From positions 182,255-246,254 of the forward strand of contig VYDI01000040.1 of NCBI GenBank assembly GCA_009843505.1: DNA of 64,000 bases, in the 5' to 3' direction. The notes beneath the pieces were generated by a model. That model was not told the origin of the DNA. It was given only the letters and a program-made list of their open reading frames with translations, and ran no database searches. Within the stretch, counting starts at the first letter, position 1. Each line of letters opens with the position of its first letter. This document shows, piece by piece, positions 39,103 to 48,466 of the stretch. The stretch is from Holophagales bacterium. Its GTDB lineage: Bacteria; Acidobacteriota; Thermoanaerobaculia; Multivoradales; Multivoraceae. The position numbers and the translations under genes are program-made.

Positions 39103-40869
39103 TTACGACTGCTGCTCTTCGATCCAGGCGTTGATCAGCTCTTCCAGAATGTCGAGAGGCACGGAACCGTTCTCGAGCACGGCGTCGTGGAAGTGGCGCA
39201 CATCGAAGTCGCTGCCCAGGGCCCCCTCTGCTCGACCGCGCAGTTCCCGGATCTTCAGTTCGCCCATCTTGTAGGCGAGGGCCTGGCCCGGCCAACTGAT
39301 GTAGCGGTCGGTCTCGGTCGTGACCTCGTGCAGCGAGAGCGCCGTGTTCTCGGCCAGGTAGTCGAGCACCTGCTGGCGCGTCCAGCCCATGGCGTGCACC
39401 CCGGTGTCGACCACCAGCCGGCAGGCCCGCCAGATCTCGTAGGTCAGGCGGCCGAAGTTGCTGTACGGATCCTCGTAGATGCCGGCCTCGAGCCCGAGGT
39501 ACTCGGCGTACAGGCCCCAGCCCTCGCCGAAGGCCGAGAGGTAGTCGTGGCGGCGGAACTCCGGCCCGGCGTCGATCTCGGCCGCGAGCGCGTTCTGGAG
39601 GTGATGACCGGGCACCGCCTCGTGCAGGGTGAGCGCTGCGAGCGCGTAGAGGGGCCGGCTCGGGAGGTTGTACGTGTTGACCCAGTAGATGCCGGGCTGG
39701 GTGCTGTTGTAGGGGGCCGACACGTAGCGGCCGGCGGTGTACTTCGGCGCCATGTGGTCGGGGACCGGCTCGACCGTGTAGGGAACCCGCGGCAGGGTCG
39801 CGAACAGGGACGGCAGCTTGCCGTCCATCGTCTTGGCGATCCAGGCGGCGCGTTCCAGCAGCTCCTGCGCGGTCTTCGGGTAGAAGCGCGGGTCGGTGCG
39901 CAGGAAGTCGAGGAACTCGGCGTAGGACCCCTCGAAGCCGATCTCCCGGATCACATCCGCCATCTCGGCCCGGATCCGCGCGACCTCGCTGAGGCCAATC
40001 TCGTGGACCTCCTGCGGCGTCACGTCGAGGGTGGTGAACCAGCGCACCTGCTCCGCGTAGTACGCCTGGCCATCCGGCAGGTCGGAGGCGCCGACGGTCT
40101 CCCTGGCGCCCGGCAGGTACTCACCGACGAAGAAGTCGTAGAACCCCTGGTACGCAGGCACCACCGCCTCGGTGATCGCCGCCTCGGCATCGGTCAGGAT
40201 CCGCTCGCGGTCCATCTCTTCCACGGACGCCGGCACGTCCTCGAAGGGCGCCCAGAAGGCGCTGTCCTGCGGGTCATCGACGATGTGGGCGGAGATCGTG
40301 TCCTCGTAGCCCTCAAGCGTGACCCGCGGCAGGGTGAAGCCACGCTCGATCCCCGCGCGCATGTGGCCCTGCTGCTGCTCGAAGTAGGCAGGAATCGCCC
40401 TCATCCTGGCGATGTAGTCGTCGTAGTGGTCCGCCGTCTGGAAGGGCATCGGGCGGTACATGCGGGCGAACCCCATGTGGAAGCCGGAGTCCGCGTTGAG
40501 TGGCATCTCATAGCCGCCGAACTCGAAGCCCCGCACGCTGCTCCGGAGCTGGCGTTCGAACATCCGCGCGTTGATCCGGTCCGCCGCGCTGAGCCCCGAG
40601 ACGTCGATCTCTTCGAACCGCCGCAGCACGTCGCGGCGCCGTTCCACCCGGCGTTCGATCGCCTCCAGGCTGACGTCGGCTAATTCATCGTTCCGGCTGT
40701 GATCGCCGACGCTCGTCGCGAACTGCGGGCTTTCTGTGAGCCTGGCAGCCCACTCCTCGTCGAACAGCGCGTAGAGCTGCTCCCGCGCATCCTGGGGCGG
40801 CGCGCAGGCGATGGACGCGGTCAGCACCAGCAGCGCACCGGCGATCCACTCCAGTCGTACTCTGCTCAT
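39103..40869 (-). CDS. DUF885-family metallopeptidase lipoprotein
   Basis: 588 aa from the ATG at 40869; a TTG at 40881 is less likely. An N-terminal hydrophobic helix ends in a lipobox-like ASIAC (Cys near 22), so it is probably an outer-membrane or periplasmic lipoprotein. The predicted zinc motif HEAVPGHH lies near 415, with GEGWGLYAE about 35 residues later, both hallmarks of DUF885 (thermolysin-like helical metallopeptidases). Helical throughout, with family-typical length. It degrades peptides outside the cytoplasm. A TAGGGT -10 ends 11 bases upstream. Confidence 0.9.
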   Translation of the reverse strand: MSRVRLEWIAGALLVLTASIACAPPQDAREQLYALFDEEWAARLTESPQFATSVGDHSRNDELADVSLEAIERRVERRRDVLRRFEEIDVSGLSAADRINARMFERQLRSSVRGFEFGGYEMPLNADSGFHMGFARMYRPMPFQTADHYDDYIARMRAIPAYFEQQQGHMRAGIERGFTLPRVTLEGYEDTISAHIVDDPQDSAFWAPFEDVPASVEEMDRERILTDAEAAITEAVVPAYQGFYDFFVGEYLPGARETVGASDLPDGQAYYAEQVRWFTTLDVTPQEVHEIGLSEVARIRAEMADVIREIGFEGSYAEFLDFLRTDPRFYPKTAQELLERAAWIAKTMDGKLPSLFATLPRVPYTVEPVPDHMAPKYTAGRYVSAPYNSTQPGIYWVNTYNLPSRPLYALAALTLHEAVPGHHLQNALAAEIDAGPEFRRHDYLSAFGEGWGLYAEYLGLEAGIYEDPYSNFGRLTYEIWRACRLVVDTGVHAMGWTRQQVLDYLAENTALSLHEVTTETDRYISWPGQALAYKMGELKIRELRGRAEGALGSDFDVRHFHDAVLENGSVPLDILEELINAWIEEQQS

Positions 40870-40880
40870 CGGAAGCGGCA

Positions 40881-40886
40881 ACCCTA
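40881..40886 (-). promoter_or_regulatory. -10 element TAGGGT for the DUF885 gene
   Basis: On the minus strand TAGGGT ends 11 bases before the ATG at 40869. Confidence 0.4.
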
Positions 40887-40920
40887 TCGAAGCGGCGCGG
40901 ACGCCTGCGCGCGAGAAACC

Positions 40921-40948
40921 GGGTGCGCCGGCGCCCTCGCCGGCATCC
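40921..40948. repeat. Dispersed GGGTGC-type hairpin repeat, copy B
   Basis: GGGTGC followed by stem GCCGGCG, loop CCCT, CGCCGGC and ATCC. It lies in the 132-base gap between divergent genes. It matches copy A except for the first base and a compensating stem pair, and matches copy C except for two loop bases. Confidence 0.65.
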
Positions 40949-40984
40949 GTCGCGAAGCGCCGGTTTCCGGACCTTCTACCGCGC

Positions 40985-40990
40985 TAGGAT
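40985..40990 (+). promoter_or_regulatory. -10 element TAGGAT for the SGNH-cytochrome-PQQ operon
   Basis: TAGGAT ends 11 bases before the GTG at 41002. There is no Shine-Dalgarno. Confidence 0.45.
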
Positions 40991-41001
40991 CCCCCGCGCG
41001 C

Positions 41002-42165
41002 GTGAAGTACCTGACCGCCGTCCTGCTCCTCGCCTCCTCGGCCGCCGCTCCCGCGGCGGCGGCGCCGGCGCTGGAACTCCGGCCGGGCGACCGGCTCTGC
41101 CTGGTCGGCAACACCTTCGCTGAGAGATTCCAGCTCTTCGGCTACTTCGAGAGCGGGCTGCTCGCCGCCTTTCCCGACCTGGAGCTGTCGGTGCGCAATC
41201 TCGCCTGGTCGGCGGACGAGACGGCGCTTCGGCCGCGACCGCTGGACTTCGGCGCGGTCGACCGCCATCTCGAGACGCAGGGCGCCGATGTCGTTCTGCT
41301 GTTCTACGGCGCCAATGAGTCGTTCGCCGGCGTCGAGGGTCTGCCCGGGTTCAGGAACAACCTCGGCAGGCTGCTCCGCCACGTCTCGAAGCAGCACTAC
41401 AACGGCTCCGAACCGGCGCGTATCGCTCTCGTTTCGCCGATACCGCAGCAGGCGCTGCCCTCCGGCCACGGGCTCGGCGCGGCGGCGGTCGAACGCCGCA
41501 ACGTCGACCTCCGGGCTTACGCCGAGGCGGCCGAAGCAGTCGCGGCCGAGAACGGTGTGCCCTTCCTCGACATCTTCGACGGCGTGGCCGCCGCGTTCGC
41601 GGGCGAACCGGCGCCATTGACGATCAACGGCGTGCATCTGAACGAGGCCGGCTACTGGCACGCCGCCCGGGTGCTTCTCGGAGCGCTCGGCGCTTCGGCG
41701 CCGGATACGGTCGTCACCTCGGCCGAAGGCGGCGGCGAACTGGAGATCCGCCCGCCGGTTCTGCCGCCGGGGCCCAACGGGAATCCGGACCGCCTCCGGA
41801 TCAGCGTCCGCGACCTGGCTCCCGGCTACTACGCCCTGCGGCGCGGCGATCAGACCCTGGCCTCCGCCAGCGACAGAGACTGGGCGAAGGGACTCGACAT
41901 TCAGGCGACGCCGGCCATCACAGCGCTGGTGGAGGCCGGCGACGGCCTGCGCCGCGTGGTGCTGCGCAAGAGCCGGCTGTTCTTCGACCGCTACCGCGCC
42001 GTGAACGGCTACTACATCTACGGCGGGCGCAAGGAGCCCTTCGGCGTTCACTCCTTCCCGCCCGAGATGGTCCGCTTCGACGAACTGGTCGGCGAACTCG
42101 ACGCCGAGGCCCGCGACCTTGCGCACTCGGGCGAAACCTGGCGATTGGAGCGCGTCGACCGATGA
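41002..42165 (+). CDS. Exported SGNH-hydrolase-fold protein lacking the GDS serine
   Basis: 387 aa from the GTG at 41002; signal peptide to about residue 21. Residues 25-240 have the SGNH/GDSL fold: block I reads LVGNTFAERFQ in place of GDS, block III GANES and block V GVHLNEAGYWHAA (the Asp-x-x-His block with Asn-x-x). This GNT-x-ER variant is common in proteins encoded beside PVC-type haem-binding dehydrogenase genes, as here, and may lack esterase activity. A C-terminal part (about 245-387) is beta-rich. It overlaps the next gene in ATGA (42162-42165). Confidence 0.82.
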   Translation: MKYLTAVLLLASSAAAPAAAAPALELRPGDRLCLVGNTFAERFQLFGYFESGLLAAFPDLELSVRNLAWSADETALRPRPLDFGAVDRHLETQGADVVLLFYGANESFAGVEGLPGFRNNLGRLLRHVSKQHYNGSEPARIALVSPIPQQALPSGHGLGAAAVERRNVDLRAYAEAAEAVAAENGVPFLDIFDGVAAAFAGEPAPLTINGVHLNEAGYWHAARVLLGALGASAPDTVVTSAEGGGELEIRPPVLPPGPNGNPDRLRISVRDLAPGYYALRRGDQTLASASDRDWAKGLDIQATPAITALVEAGDGLRRVVLRKSRLFFDRYRAVNGYYIYGGRKEPFGVHSFPPEMVRFDELVGELDAEARDLAHSGETWRLERVDR

Positions 42166-45100
42166 ACCGCGTCACCCTCGTCGTCCTTCTTGCCGCGGCT
42201 CACCTTTCCGGTCCGGCGATCTCCCAGAACGTCACCAACGAGGAACCGAACCTCGGCGGCGAGCCGCGGTACGAAGCCCGTGATCCGGCGTACGCGCTGG
42301 AACACCTCCACCCTGCAGACGGGTACGAGGTCTCGCTGTTCGCCTCCGAGCAGGACTTCCCGATCGGCAATCCGGTCGCCCTGGCGTTCGACGCCCGCGG
42401 CCGGCTGTGGGTGGCGACCATGCCCTCCTACCCCCAGCGACTCCCGGATGAGGAACCCGACGACAAGATCGTGATTCTCGAAGACCGCGACGGCGACGGC
42501 CGCGCCGATCACCACACCGTCTTCGCCCGCGGCCTGCACGTGCCGACCGGCTTCGAACTGGGTGACGGCGGCGTTTACGTGGCCCAGCAGCCGAACCTGA
42601 TGTTCATCGAGGACACCGACGGCGACGACGTGGCCGACCGCTACGAGGTCATCCTCCACGGCTTCGGCACCGAGGACAGCCACCACTCGATCTCCGCGTT
42701 CACCTGGGGACCCGGCGGTGCGCTCTACTTCCAGGAGGGCGTGTTTCACCACAGCCAGGTCGAGACGCCGTACGGGCCGGTGCGGCTGGTCGACGCCGGG
42801 GTCTTCCGCTACAAGCCGCGGCGATTCCACCTGGAAGTGTTCGTCTCCTATCCCTTCGCCAATCCCTGGGGCCACATCTTCGACCGCTGGGGACAGAACT
42901 TCATCGCCGACGCTTCCGGCGGCTCGAACTACTTCGGCGCCCCGATCACCGGCAACGCGCCCTACCCGACGAAGCGGCGGCGGATGAAGGTGTTCACCTC
43001 GATCGTCCGGCCGACCTCCGGCTGCGAGATCGTGAGTTCGCGCCACTTCCCGGACGAGGCGCAGGGCAACTTCCTGATCAACAACACGATCGGCTTCCAG
43101 GGCATCAAGCAGCACCGGGTGATCGAGGAGGACTCGGGCTTCACCTCCGAGGAGGTCGAGCCCCTCCTCTACTCGACCGACATCAACTTCCGACCCGTCG
43201 ACCTGCAGTTCGGACCCGACGGCTCGCTCTACGTCGTCGACTGGTTCAACCCGCTGATCGGCCACATGCAGTACTCGCTCCGGGACGAGCGCCGCGACCA
43301 CGACCACGGCCGGATCTGGCGCGTGCGGCACGGCTCGCGGCCGCTGCTCGAGCCCCCCGAGATCGCGGGCGCGTCAACGCCGGCGCTCGTCCGGCTGCTG
43401 GAGAGCTACGAGGACCGCACGCGATACCGCGTCCGCCGCGAACTCCGGGAACGCCCGCGCGACGAAGTGCTCGCCGCGGTCGAGGTCTGGCTGAACGACA
43501 TCGACGCCCGCGAGCTGGACACCCGCGAACAGGGGGCCGGCGACGACGCGGACGTTTCCGATCTGGAGCACCACCGCCTGGAAGCCCTGTGGCTCTACCA
43601 GAACCTGAACGTCGTCGAACCCGAGCTGCTCGCCCGCATGCTCGACTCACCCGAACCGCGGGCGCGCGCCGCGGCGACCCGGGTCGCCCGCTTCTGGCGG
43701 CGCGAACTGGACGATCCCCTGGCTATCCTGGCCGCCCGCACCGAGGACTCCTTCCCCAGGGCCCGCCTGGAAGCTCTGCTCGGCCTGAGCTACCTGGAGT
43801 CGGAGCCGGCGGCTCTGGCGGCCCTCAAGGCCCTGGACCAGCCGACCGACTACTACCTCGACTACGTCCTGGGCGAGACGGTCGACACCCTGGAGGACTC
43901 CTGGCTGCCGGCGCTCGAGGCGGCCCGCGAACCGCCGCTGCTCGATACCCTGGCGCCGCCTTTGGCCGGCTACCTGCTGAGCCGGCTGGCGACCCGCAAG
44001 CTCGAGCGCCTGCCTGCCCACCCGCTCACGGACCGCGCCGTGCTCCGTCGCGCCGACGCCAGCGTCGAGCGGCAGCGTCGCGCGCTCACGAGCCTGACCA
44101 GTGGCGAGCGAGGCGGCCGTCTCATCAGGGAAACGCCGGCCATGCTCCTGGCCGGGGAACTGGCGGAGCTGGACCAGGCTGGGCCCGCCGACCCTGAGCA
44201 CTTTGACCGGATCGTCCTGCACCTGATGGAGCAGGACGCACCCTCCCTGCTCGCTGCCCGCGGCGAGTTCGAAGCGCTGGCCGAGAACGGCGCCCAGCAA
44301 CGCACGCGTAGCGCCGCGATCGCAGCCTTGATCGCCGCTAGTGGCGACCCCTCTCCGGGCAGCGTGCTGCCTCGGCGGCGGACCGACGACCGATTGATCG
44401 ACTGGCTGCGTGCCGTGGACTCCCTGCCGCCGGCGCTTCGCACGGAGGCCTATCCTGCCGTCTCTTCCCTGTTCGACGACCGCCGCGGCCGCGACCGGAG
44501 CGTCCTCGACGCGGCGGTGCGGACGCTCGCCGGCATCACCCGGGACGCCGGCCGCAGTTTCCAAAGACTGGCCGATCTCATCTCCGATCCCGAGATCGGC
44601 CTGGCGGCGCTCGAAGGCCTCGGGCAACTGACCGCCGAAGCCCCCGACGCCTGGCCCGACGGCGACGAGGACGCGCTGACCGAGCCGATCCTCGCCGCGC
44701 TCCGCGACGCACCGCCGCGCGAGCTGACCTCGCCGCGCTACCGGCGCATCCACGACCTTGGCCTGCGCCTCGCCGACCGGCGCATCGATCGCAGCGGCGG
44801 TGAGCGCGGCGGCGACCTTCGCGAAGAGATCGTCAACCTGGGCGCCGCGATCGTCACTCTGCGCCCCGTCCCCCACCAGATGCTGTTCGATCTCGAGGAG
44901 TTCACGGTGCGCGCCGGCGGACCGGTCGAGATCACGTTCGAGAACAGCGACGTGATGCCTCACAACGTCGTCGTCACCAGGCCCGGGGCGCTCGAGGAGG
45001 TCGGCCGCGCCGCCGACGCGGAGGCCGAACGCAACCCGGCCGGGGCCGAGGCATCCGGCTACGTCCCGAAGACGCCTCTGGTCCTGTTCCGGACCGGCCT

Positions 45101-45788
45101 CGTCCAGCCGGGCGAAACAGAGGTCATGAACTTCAACGCCCCGAGGGAACCGGGCCTCTATCCCTTCGTCTGCACCTTCCCGGGACACTGGATCCTGATG
45201 AAGGGCACGATGCGGGTAGTCGAGCGGCTCGACGGCTCGGCGGTCACCCGCTACGCCGCTCCCCGGCTAGCCCCGGACGTTCCCCAGCGCGCCTTCGTCG
45301 CCGACTGGAGCTACGAGATGCTGGAGACCGACGTCGCTCCGCTGGAAGCCGCTCCGCCCGCAAGCGACGAGGAACTCGAGAACGGCCGGCGGCTCTTCCT
45401 CGAGGCCGGCTGTGCCACCTGCCACCAGCTCGGCGGCGCCGGCGGCGAGATCGGCCCGGCCCTCGACGACGTGCGAGAGCGCCTCGGAGCTCTGGACACG
45501 CTGCGGCACATCCTGGAGCCCTCGGATGAGGTGGCCGACGACTACCGCACGACACTGGTCGAGACCAACGACGGCCGCTTCTACTCCGGTCTGCTGGTTG
45601 AATCGAACGACGAAGCCGTGCGTATCCGCTCGAACCCGCTCGACCCCAACCATGTCGAGACGATCCCCCGCGAGGAGATCGAGAGTCTCGACGAGTCCTC
45701 CCTCTCGCCCATGCCGAGCGGCCTGCTCAGCACCCTTCAGCCGTCCGAGGTCCAGGATCTGATCCGCTACCTTCTCCACTCGCCGTGA
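42162..45788 (+). CDS. PVC-type multidomain haem protein with azurin-like copper domain
   Basis: 1208 aa, periplasmic (signal peptide to about 21, AISQ). The order is: a Pirellula/Verrucomicrobium-type dehydrogenase propeller (about 45-400), alpha-helical HEAT-like repeats (about 410-870), a cupredoxin at about 890-1030, and a C-terminal cytochrome c domain (about 1070-1208). The cupredoxin shows His934 (MPHN), Cys1004, His1009 and Met1013, exactly the azurin ligand spacing (C-x4-H-x3-M). The haem site is CATCH at 1084-1088. So copper and haem carriers sit on one chain. It overlaps the SGNH gene (ATGA) and the PQQ dehydrogenase (GTGA). It probably passes electrons from the PQQ enzyme to the respiratory chain (inference). 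Confidence 0.9.
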   Translation: MNRVTLVVLLAAAHLSGPAISQNVTNEEPNLGGEPRYEARDPAYALEHLHPADGYEVSLFASEQDFPIGNPVALAFDARGRLWVATMPSYPQRLPDEEPDDKIVILEDRDGDGRADHHTVFARGLHVPTGFELGDGGVYVAQQPNLMFIEDTDGDDVADRYEVILHGFGTEDSHHSISAFTWGPGGALYFQEGVFHHSQVETPYGPVRLVDAGVFRYKPRRFHLEVFVSYPFANPWGHIFDRWGQNFIADASGGSNYFGAPITGNAPYPTKRRRMKVFTSIVRPTSGCEIVSSRHFPDEAQGNFLINNTIGFQGIKQHRVIEEDSGFTSEEVEPLLYSTDINFRPVDLQFGPDGSLYVVDWFNPLIGHMQYSLRDERRDHDHGRIWRVRHGSRPLLEPPEIAGASTPALVRLLESYEDRTRYRVRRELRERPRDEVLAAVEVWLNDIDARELDTREQGAGDDADVSDLEHHRLEALWLYQNLNVVEPELLARMLDSPEPRARAAATRVARFWRRELDDPLAILAARTEDSFPRARLEALLGLSYLESEPAALAALKALDQPTDYYLDYVLGETVDTLEDSWLPALEAAREPPLLDTLAPPLAGYLLSRLATRKLERLPAHPLTDRAVLRRADASVERQRRALTSLTSGERGGRLIRETPAMLLAGELAELDQAGPADPEHFDRIVLHLMEQDAPSLLAARGEFEALAENGAQQRTRSAAIAALIAASGDPSPGSVLPRRRTDDRLIDWLRAVDSLPPALRTEAYPAVSSLFDDRRGRDRSVLDAAVRTLAGITRDAGRSFQRLADLISDPEIGLAALEGLGQLTAEAPDAWPDGDEDALTEPILAALRDAPPRELTSPRYRRIHDLGLRLADRRIDRSGGERGGDLREEIVNLGAAIVTLRPVPHQMLFDLEEFTVRAGGPVEITFENSDVMPHNVVVTRPGALEEVGRAADAEAERNPAGAEASGYVPKTPLVLFRTGLVQPGETEVMNFNAPREPGLYPFVCTFPGHWILMKGTMRVVERLDGSAVTRYAAPRLAPDVPQRAFVADWSYEMLETDVAPLEAAPPASDEELENGRRLFLEAGCATCHQLGGAGGEIGPALDDVRERLGALDTLRHILEPSDEVADDYRTTLVETNDGRFYSGLLVESNDEAVRIRSNPLDPNHVETIPREEIESLDESSLSPMPSGLLSTLQPSEVQDLIRYLLHSP

Positions 45789-48331
45789 CCTCGCGGTCTG
45801 CGGCCGCCGTTCTACTCGCCGCCGCGGCGACCGTAGCGCCGGCGGCCGGCCAGCACGGCGCGATCGGAGGCGAGTGGCGCGAGTACGGCGGCGACGCCGG
45901 CGGCACGAAGTACGCGCCGCTCGGCCAGATCCACCCTGGCAACGTCGGCGATCTGGCGATCCGCTGGCGCTGGGAGTCGCCCGACAACGCGATCGCGGAC
46001 CCCAACGCCGGTCTCGAGATCGTCGCCTTCGAAGCAACACCGCTGATGAAGGGCGGCGTCCTCTACACCAGCACTTCGTTCAGCCAGGCGGCCGCCATCG
46101 ACGCCGCGACCGGCCGCCAGCTCTGGGTCTTTGACCCGAAGAGCTACGAGTCGGGACGACCTCCGAACAACGGCTTCCTCCACCGCGGGCTCGCCTGGTG
46201 GACGGACGGCGAAAAGGAGAACCTCTACCTGGCAACTGGCGACGCTCGCCTGATCGCGCTCGACCCGGCGACGGGCACACCCCGGCGGGAGTTCGGCAAC
46301 CGCGGCACCGTGGACCTCACTGCCGGCATCCGCTCCCTGAGCGGCCGCTCCGACCAGTACGGCCACACCTCGCCGCCGACCGTGGTCGGCGACGTGGTCG
46401 TCGTCGGTTCCTCGGTCATGGACTGGGCGCCGCAACCGGAATGGCCGCCGGGCGACGTTCGCGGCTACGACGCCCGCACCGGCAGGCTGCTGTGGACCTT
46501 CCATACCGTGCCGCGCCCCGGCCAGTTCGGCTACTCGACCTGGGAGAACGGTTCCGCCGAGCGGGTCGGCGGCGCCAACGTCTGGGCGCCGATGACCGCC
46601 GATCTGGAACTCGGGTATGTCTATCTGCCGGTCAGCGCCCCGTCGAACCACTTCTACGGCGGCCACCGCAAGGGCGACAACCTGTTCGCGAACAGCATCG
46701 TCTGCCTCGACGCGCGGACCGGCCGCCGCGTCTGGCACTACCAGATCGTCCATCACGACATCTGGGACTTCGACTTGCCTTCGCCGCCCAACCTGGTCGA
46801 CATCACGGTTGGCGGGCGCGAGATTCCCGCGGTCGCGCAGGTCACCAAGCAGGGTTGGGTGTTCGTGTTCGACCGCCGGAACGGCAGGCCGGTGTGGCCG
46901 ATCCACGAGGTGCCGGTCCCGCAATCGAACGTGCCCGGCGAACGAACAGCACTGACCCAGCCGCGGCCGACGAAACCGCCGCCCTTCGACCGGCTGGGGA
47001 TCGCGCGGGAGGATCTGGGCGACGGCGCCGAGGAAGTGCTCGCCGACCTCGACTGGGGGCCGATCTACACGCCCCTGTCCACCCGCGGCGCCGTCATCTA
47101 CCCGGGTCTCGGCGGCGGCGCCAACTGGGGCGGCGCCGCCTTCGATCCCGTCCGATCGAGGCTGTACGTCCCCGTCCAGGGGGTCGTTCCCTTCTGGATC
47201 CGCCTCTACCGGACCGCCATTTCCGGCTACTACCTGTACGAGTCGGGCATCCTGTGGGCCTCCGGCAACCGCTATCTGCTGAAGCCGCCCTGGGGACACG
47301 TCGCCGTCTACGACCTCGACCGCGGCGAGATCCTCTGGCAGCGGGCCAATGACGGCATGAACGGCTATGCCGGCACGCCGTCCGTGCTCGCCACCCAGGA
47401 TCTGGTCTTCTACGCCAACCGGTCCCGGTCCTCGCTGACGGTCCTCGACCCCGCGAACGGCGATGTGCTCCGCACGATCCCGCTACCGGCGCCCGCCTCG
47501 GGCGCCCCGATGAGCTACACGGTGGACGGCCGCCAGTACGTCGTCGTCGCGGTCGGCGCCGGATCCTCCGACGCCGAACTTGTCGCCCTTTCCCTGGCGG
47601 GCGAGTTGCCGGAGCAGCATCCCGGGACGCTGGGCTTCTCCCTACCGTCCGTGGCGGCCCGGGAAGCGGACGGCGAGATCACGTTGAGTGTCGGCCGAGC
47701 CGGCGGCAGCGACGGCGCGGTCGCCGTTTCCGTCCGGACCGCCGGAGGCACCGCCACCGCGGGGACCGACTACGAACCGATCGCACGCACGCTCGCCTGG
47801 GCTCACGGCGATTCGGCTGGCCGGACGTTCGCGCTCCGGCTGCTCGAAGACGGCGGCGGTGAGGGAACGGAGACGATCGAACTGGAACTCCATGATCCTC
47901 TGGGCGGCGCGGCTCTTGGCGAGCGCCGCATGGTGGTCACCGTCGAGGACGAGCCGGACGCTCCGATCGAGCCGATCGAGGAATGCGTCCCGGACGCGAC
48001 CACCCTCTGTCTCAACGACGGCCGCTTCCGGGTCCGGGCCCGCTTCGCCACCGCCGCTGGCGAGGACGGCGCCCTGGCGAACGGTACCCACCTAACCGGA
48101 GACACCGGCTACTTCACGTTCTTCGACCCCAAGAACGTCGAGATCGTGCTGAAGGTCCTCGACGCGTGCTCGGAGTACGGCCGTTACTGGCTCTACGCCA
48201 CCGGCCTAACCGACCTGGAAGTCGAACTGGAGGTCGCGGATCCGGTGACCCAGCGGCGACACGTCATCACGAGTCCGCTGGGCGAAGCGTTCCAGCCGGT
48301 CGCCGACAACCAGGCGTTCGCCTGCGAGTAG
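45785..48331 (+). CDS. PQQ-dependent dehydrogenase with Calx-beta and Cys-rich C-terminal module
   Basis: 848 aa from a GTG overlapping the previous stop (GTGA). Signal peptide to about 23, then an eight-bladed quinoprotein propeller (about 27-610) of the membrane glucose dehydrogenase/GCD type: EWREYGGDAGGTKYAPL, HHDIWDFDLPSPP near 326, W-motif blades ending LDPANGDVLR. Unlike GCD it has no N-terminal TM domain, and unlike quinohaemoproteins no CxxCH. Residues about 614-725 are a Calx-beta domain and 733-848 a module with Cys at TLCL, LDACS and FACE. It oxidises a sugar or alcohol in the periplasm with PQQ. No pqq biosynthesis genes are present. Confidence 0.9.
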   Translation: MTSRSAAAVLLAAAATVAPAAGQHGAIGGEWREYGGDAGGTKYAPLGQIHPGNVGDLAIRWRWESPDNAIADPNAGLEIVAFEATPLMKGGVLYTSTSFSQAAAIDAATGRQLWVFDPKSYESGRPPNNGFLHRGLAWWTDGEKENLYLATGDARLIALDPATGTPRREFGNRGTVDLTAGIRSLSGRSDQYGHTSPPTVVGDVVVVGSSVMDWAPQPEWPPGDVRGYDARTGRLLWTFHTVPRPGQFGYSTWENGSAERVGGANVWAPMTADLELGYVYLPVSAPSNHFYGGHRKGDNLFANSIVCLDARTGRRVWHYQIVHHDIWDFDLPSPPNLVDITVGGREIPAVAQVTKQGWVFVFDRRNGRPVWPIHEVPVPQSNVPGERTALTQPRPTKPPPFDRLGIAREDLGDGAEEVLADLDWGPIYTPLSTRGAVIYPGLGGGANWGGAAFDPVRSRLYVPVQGVVPFWIRLYRTAISGYYLYESGILWASGNRYLLKPPWGHVAVYDLDRGEILWQRANDGMNGYAGTPSVLATQDLVFYANRSRSSLTVLDPANGDVLRTIPLPAPASGAPMSYTVDGRQYVVVAVGAGSSDAELVALSLAGELPEQHPGTLGFSLPSVAAREADGEITLSVGRAGGSDGAVAVSVRTAGGTATAGTDYEPIARTLAWAHGDSAGRTFALRLLEDGGGEGTETIELELHDPLGGAALGERRMVVTVEDEPDAPIEPIEECVPDATTLCLNDGRFRVRARFATAAGEDGALANGTHLTGDTGYFTFFDPKNVEIVLKVLDACSEYGRYWLYATGLTDLEVELEVADPVTQRRHVITSPLGEAFQPVADNQAFACE

Positions 48332-48397
48332 GCTCGCTCCAAACTTAGGCCGTGCTCAACGGCCCAAGGCAAACACGAACAGGGACCGCGCGAGCAC

Positions 48398-48426
48398 TTG
48401 ACAGCGACTTCGGCCAGAAGAACAAT
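48398..48426 (+). promoter_or_regulatory. Promoter TTGACA-N17-AACAAT of the toxin-antitoxin pair
   Basis: A perfect -35 TTGACA (48398-48403), a 17-base spacer and -10 AACAAT (4 of 6). The leader carries AGAGGAGG at 48454-48461 before the ATG at 48467. Confidence 0.65.
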
Positions 48427-48448
48427 CTAGACAGACCATCTGGCTAGA
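48426..48448. promoter_or_regulatory. Palindromic operator of the toxin-antitoxin promoter
   Basis: TCTAGACAGA-CCA-TCTGGCTAGA: 10-base arms with a single mismatch and a 3-base centre, abutting the -10. This is the expected position and form for antitoxin autorepression, as known for Phd/YefM operators. Confidence 0.7.
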
Positions 48449-48466
48449 ACCGAAGAGGAGGACGAT

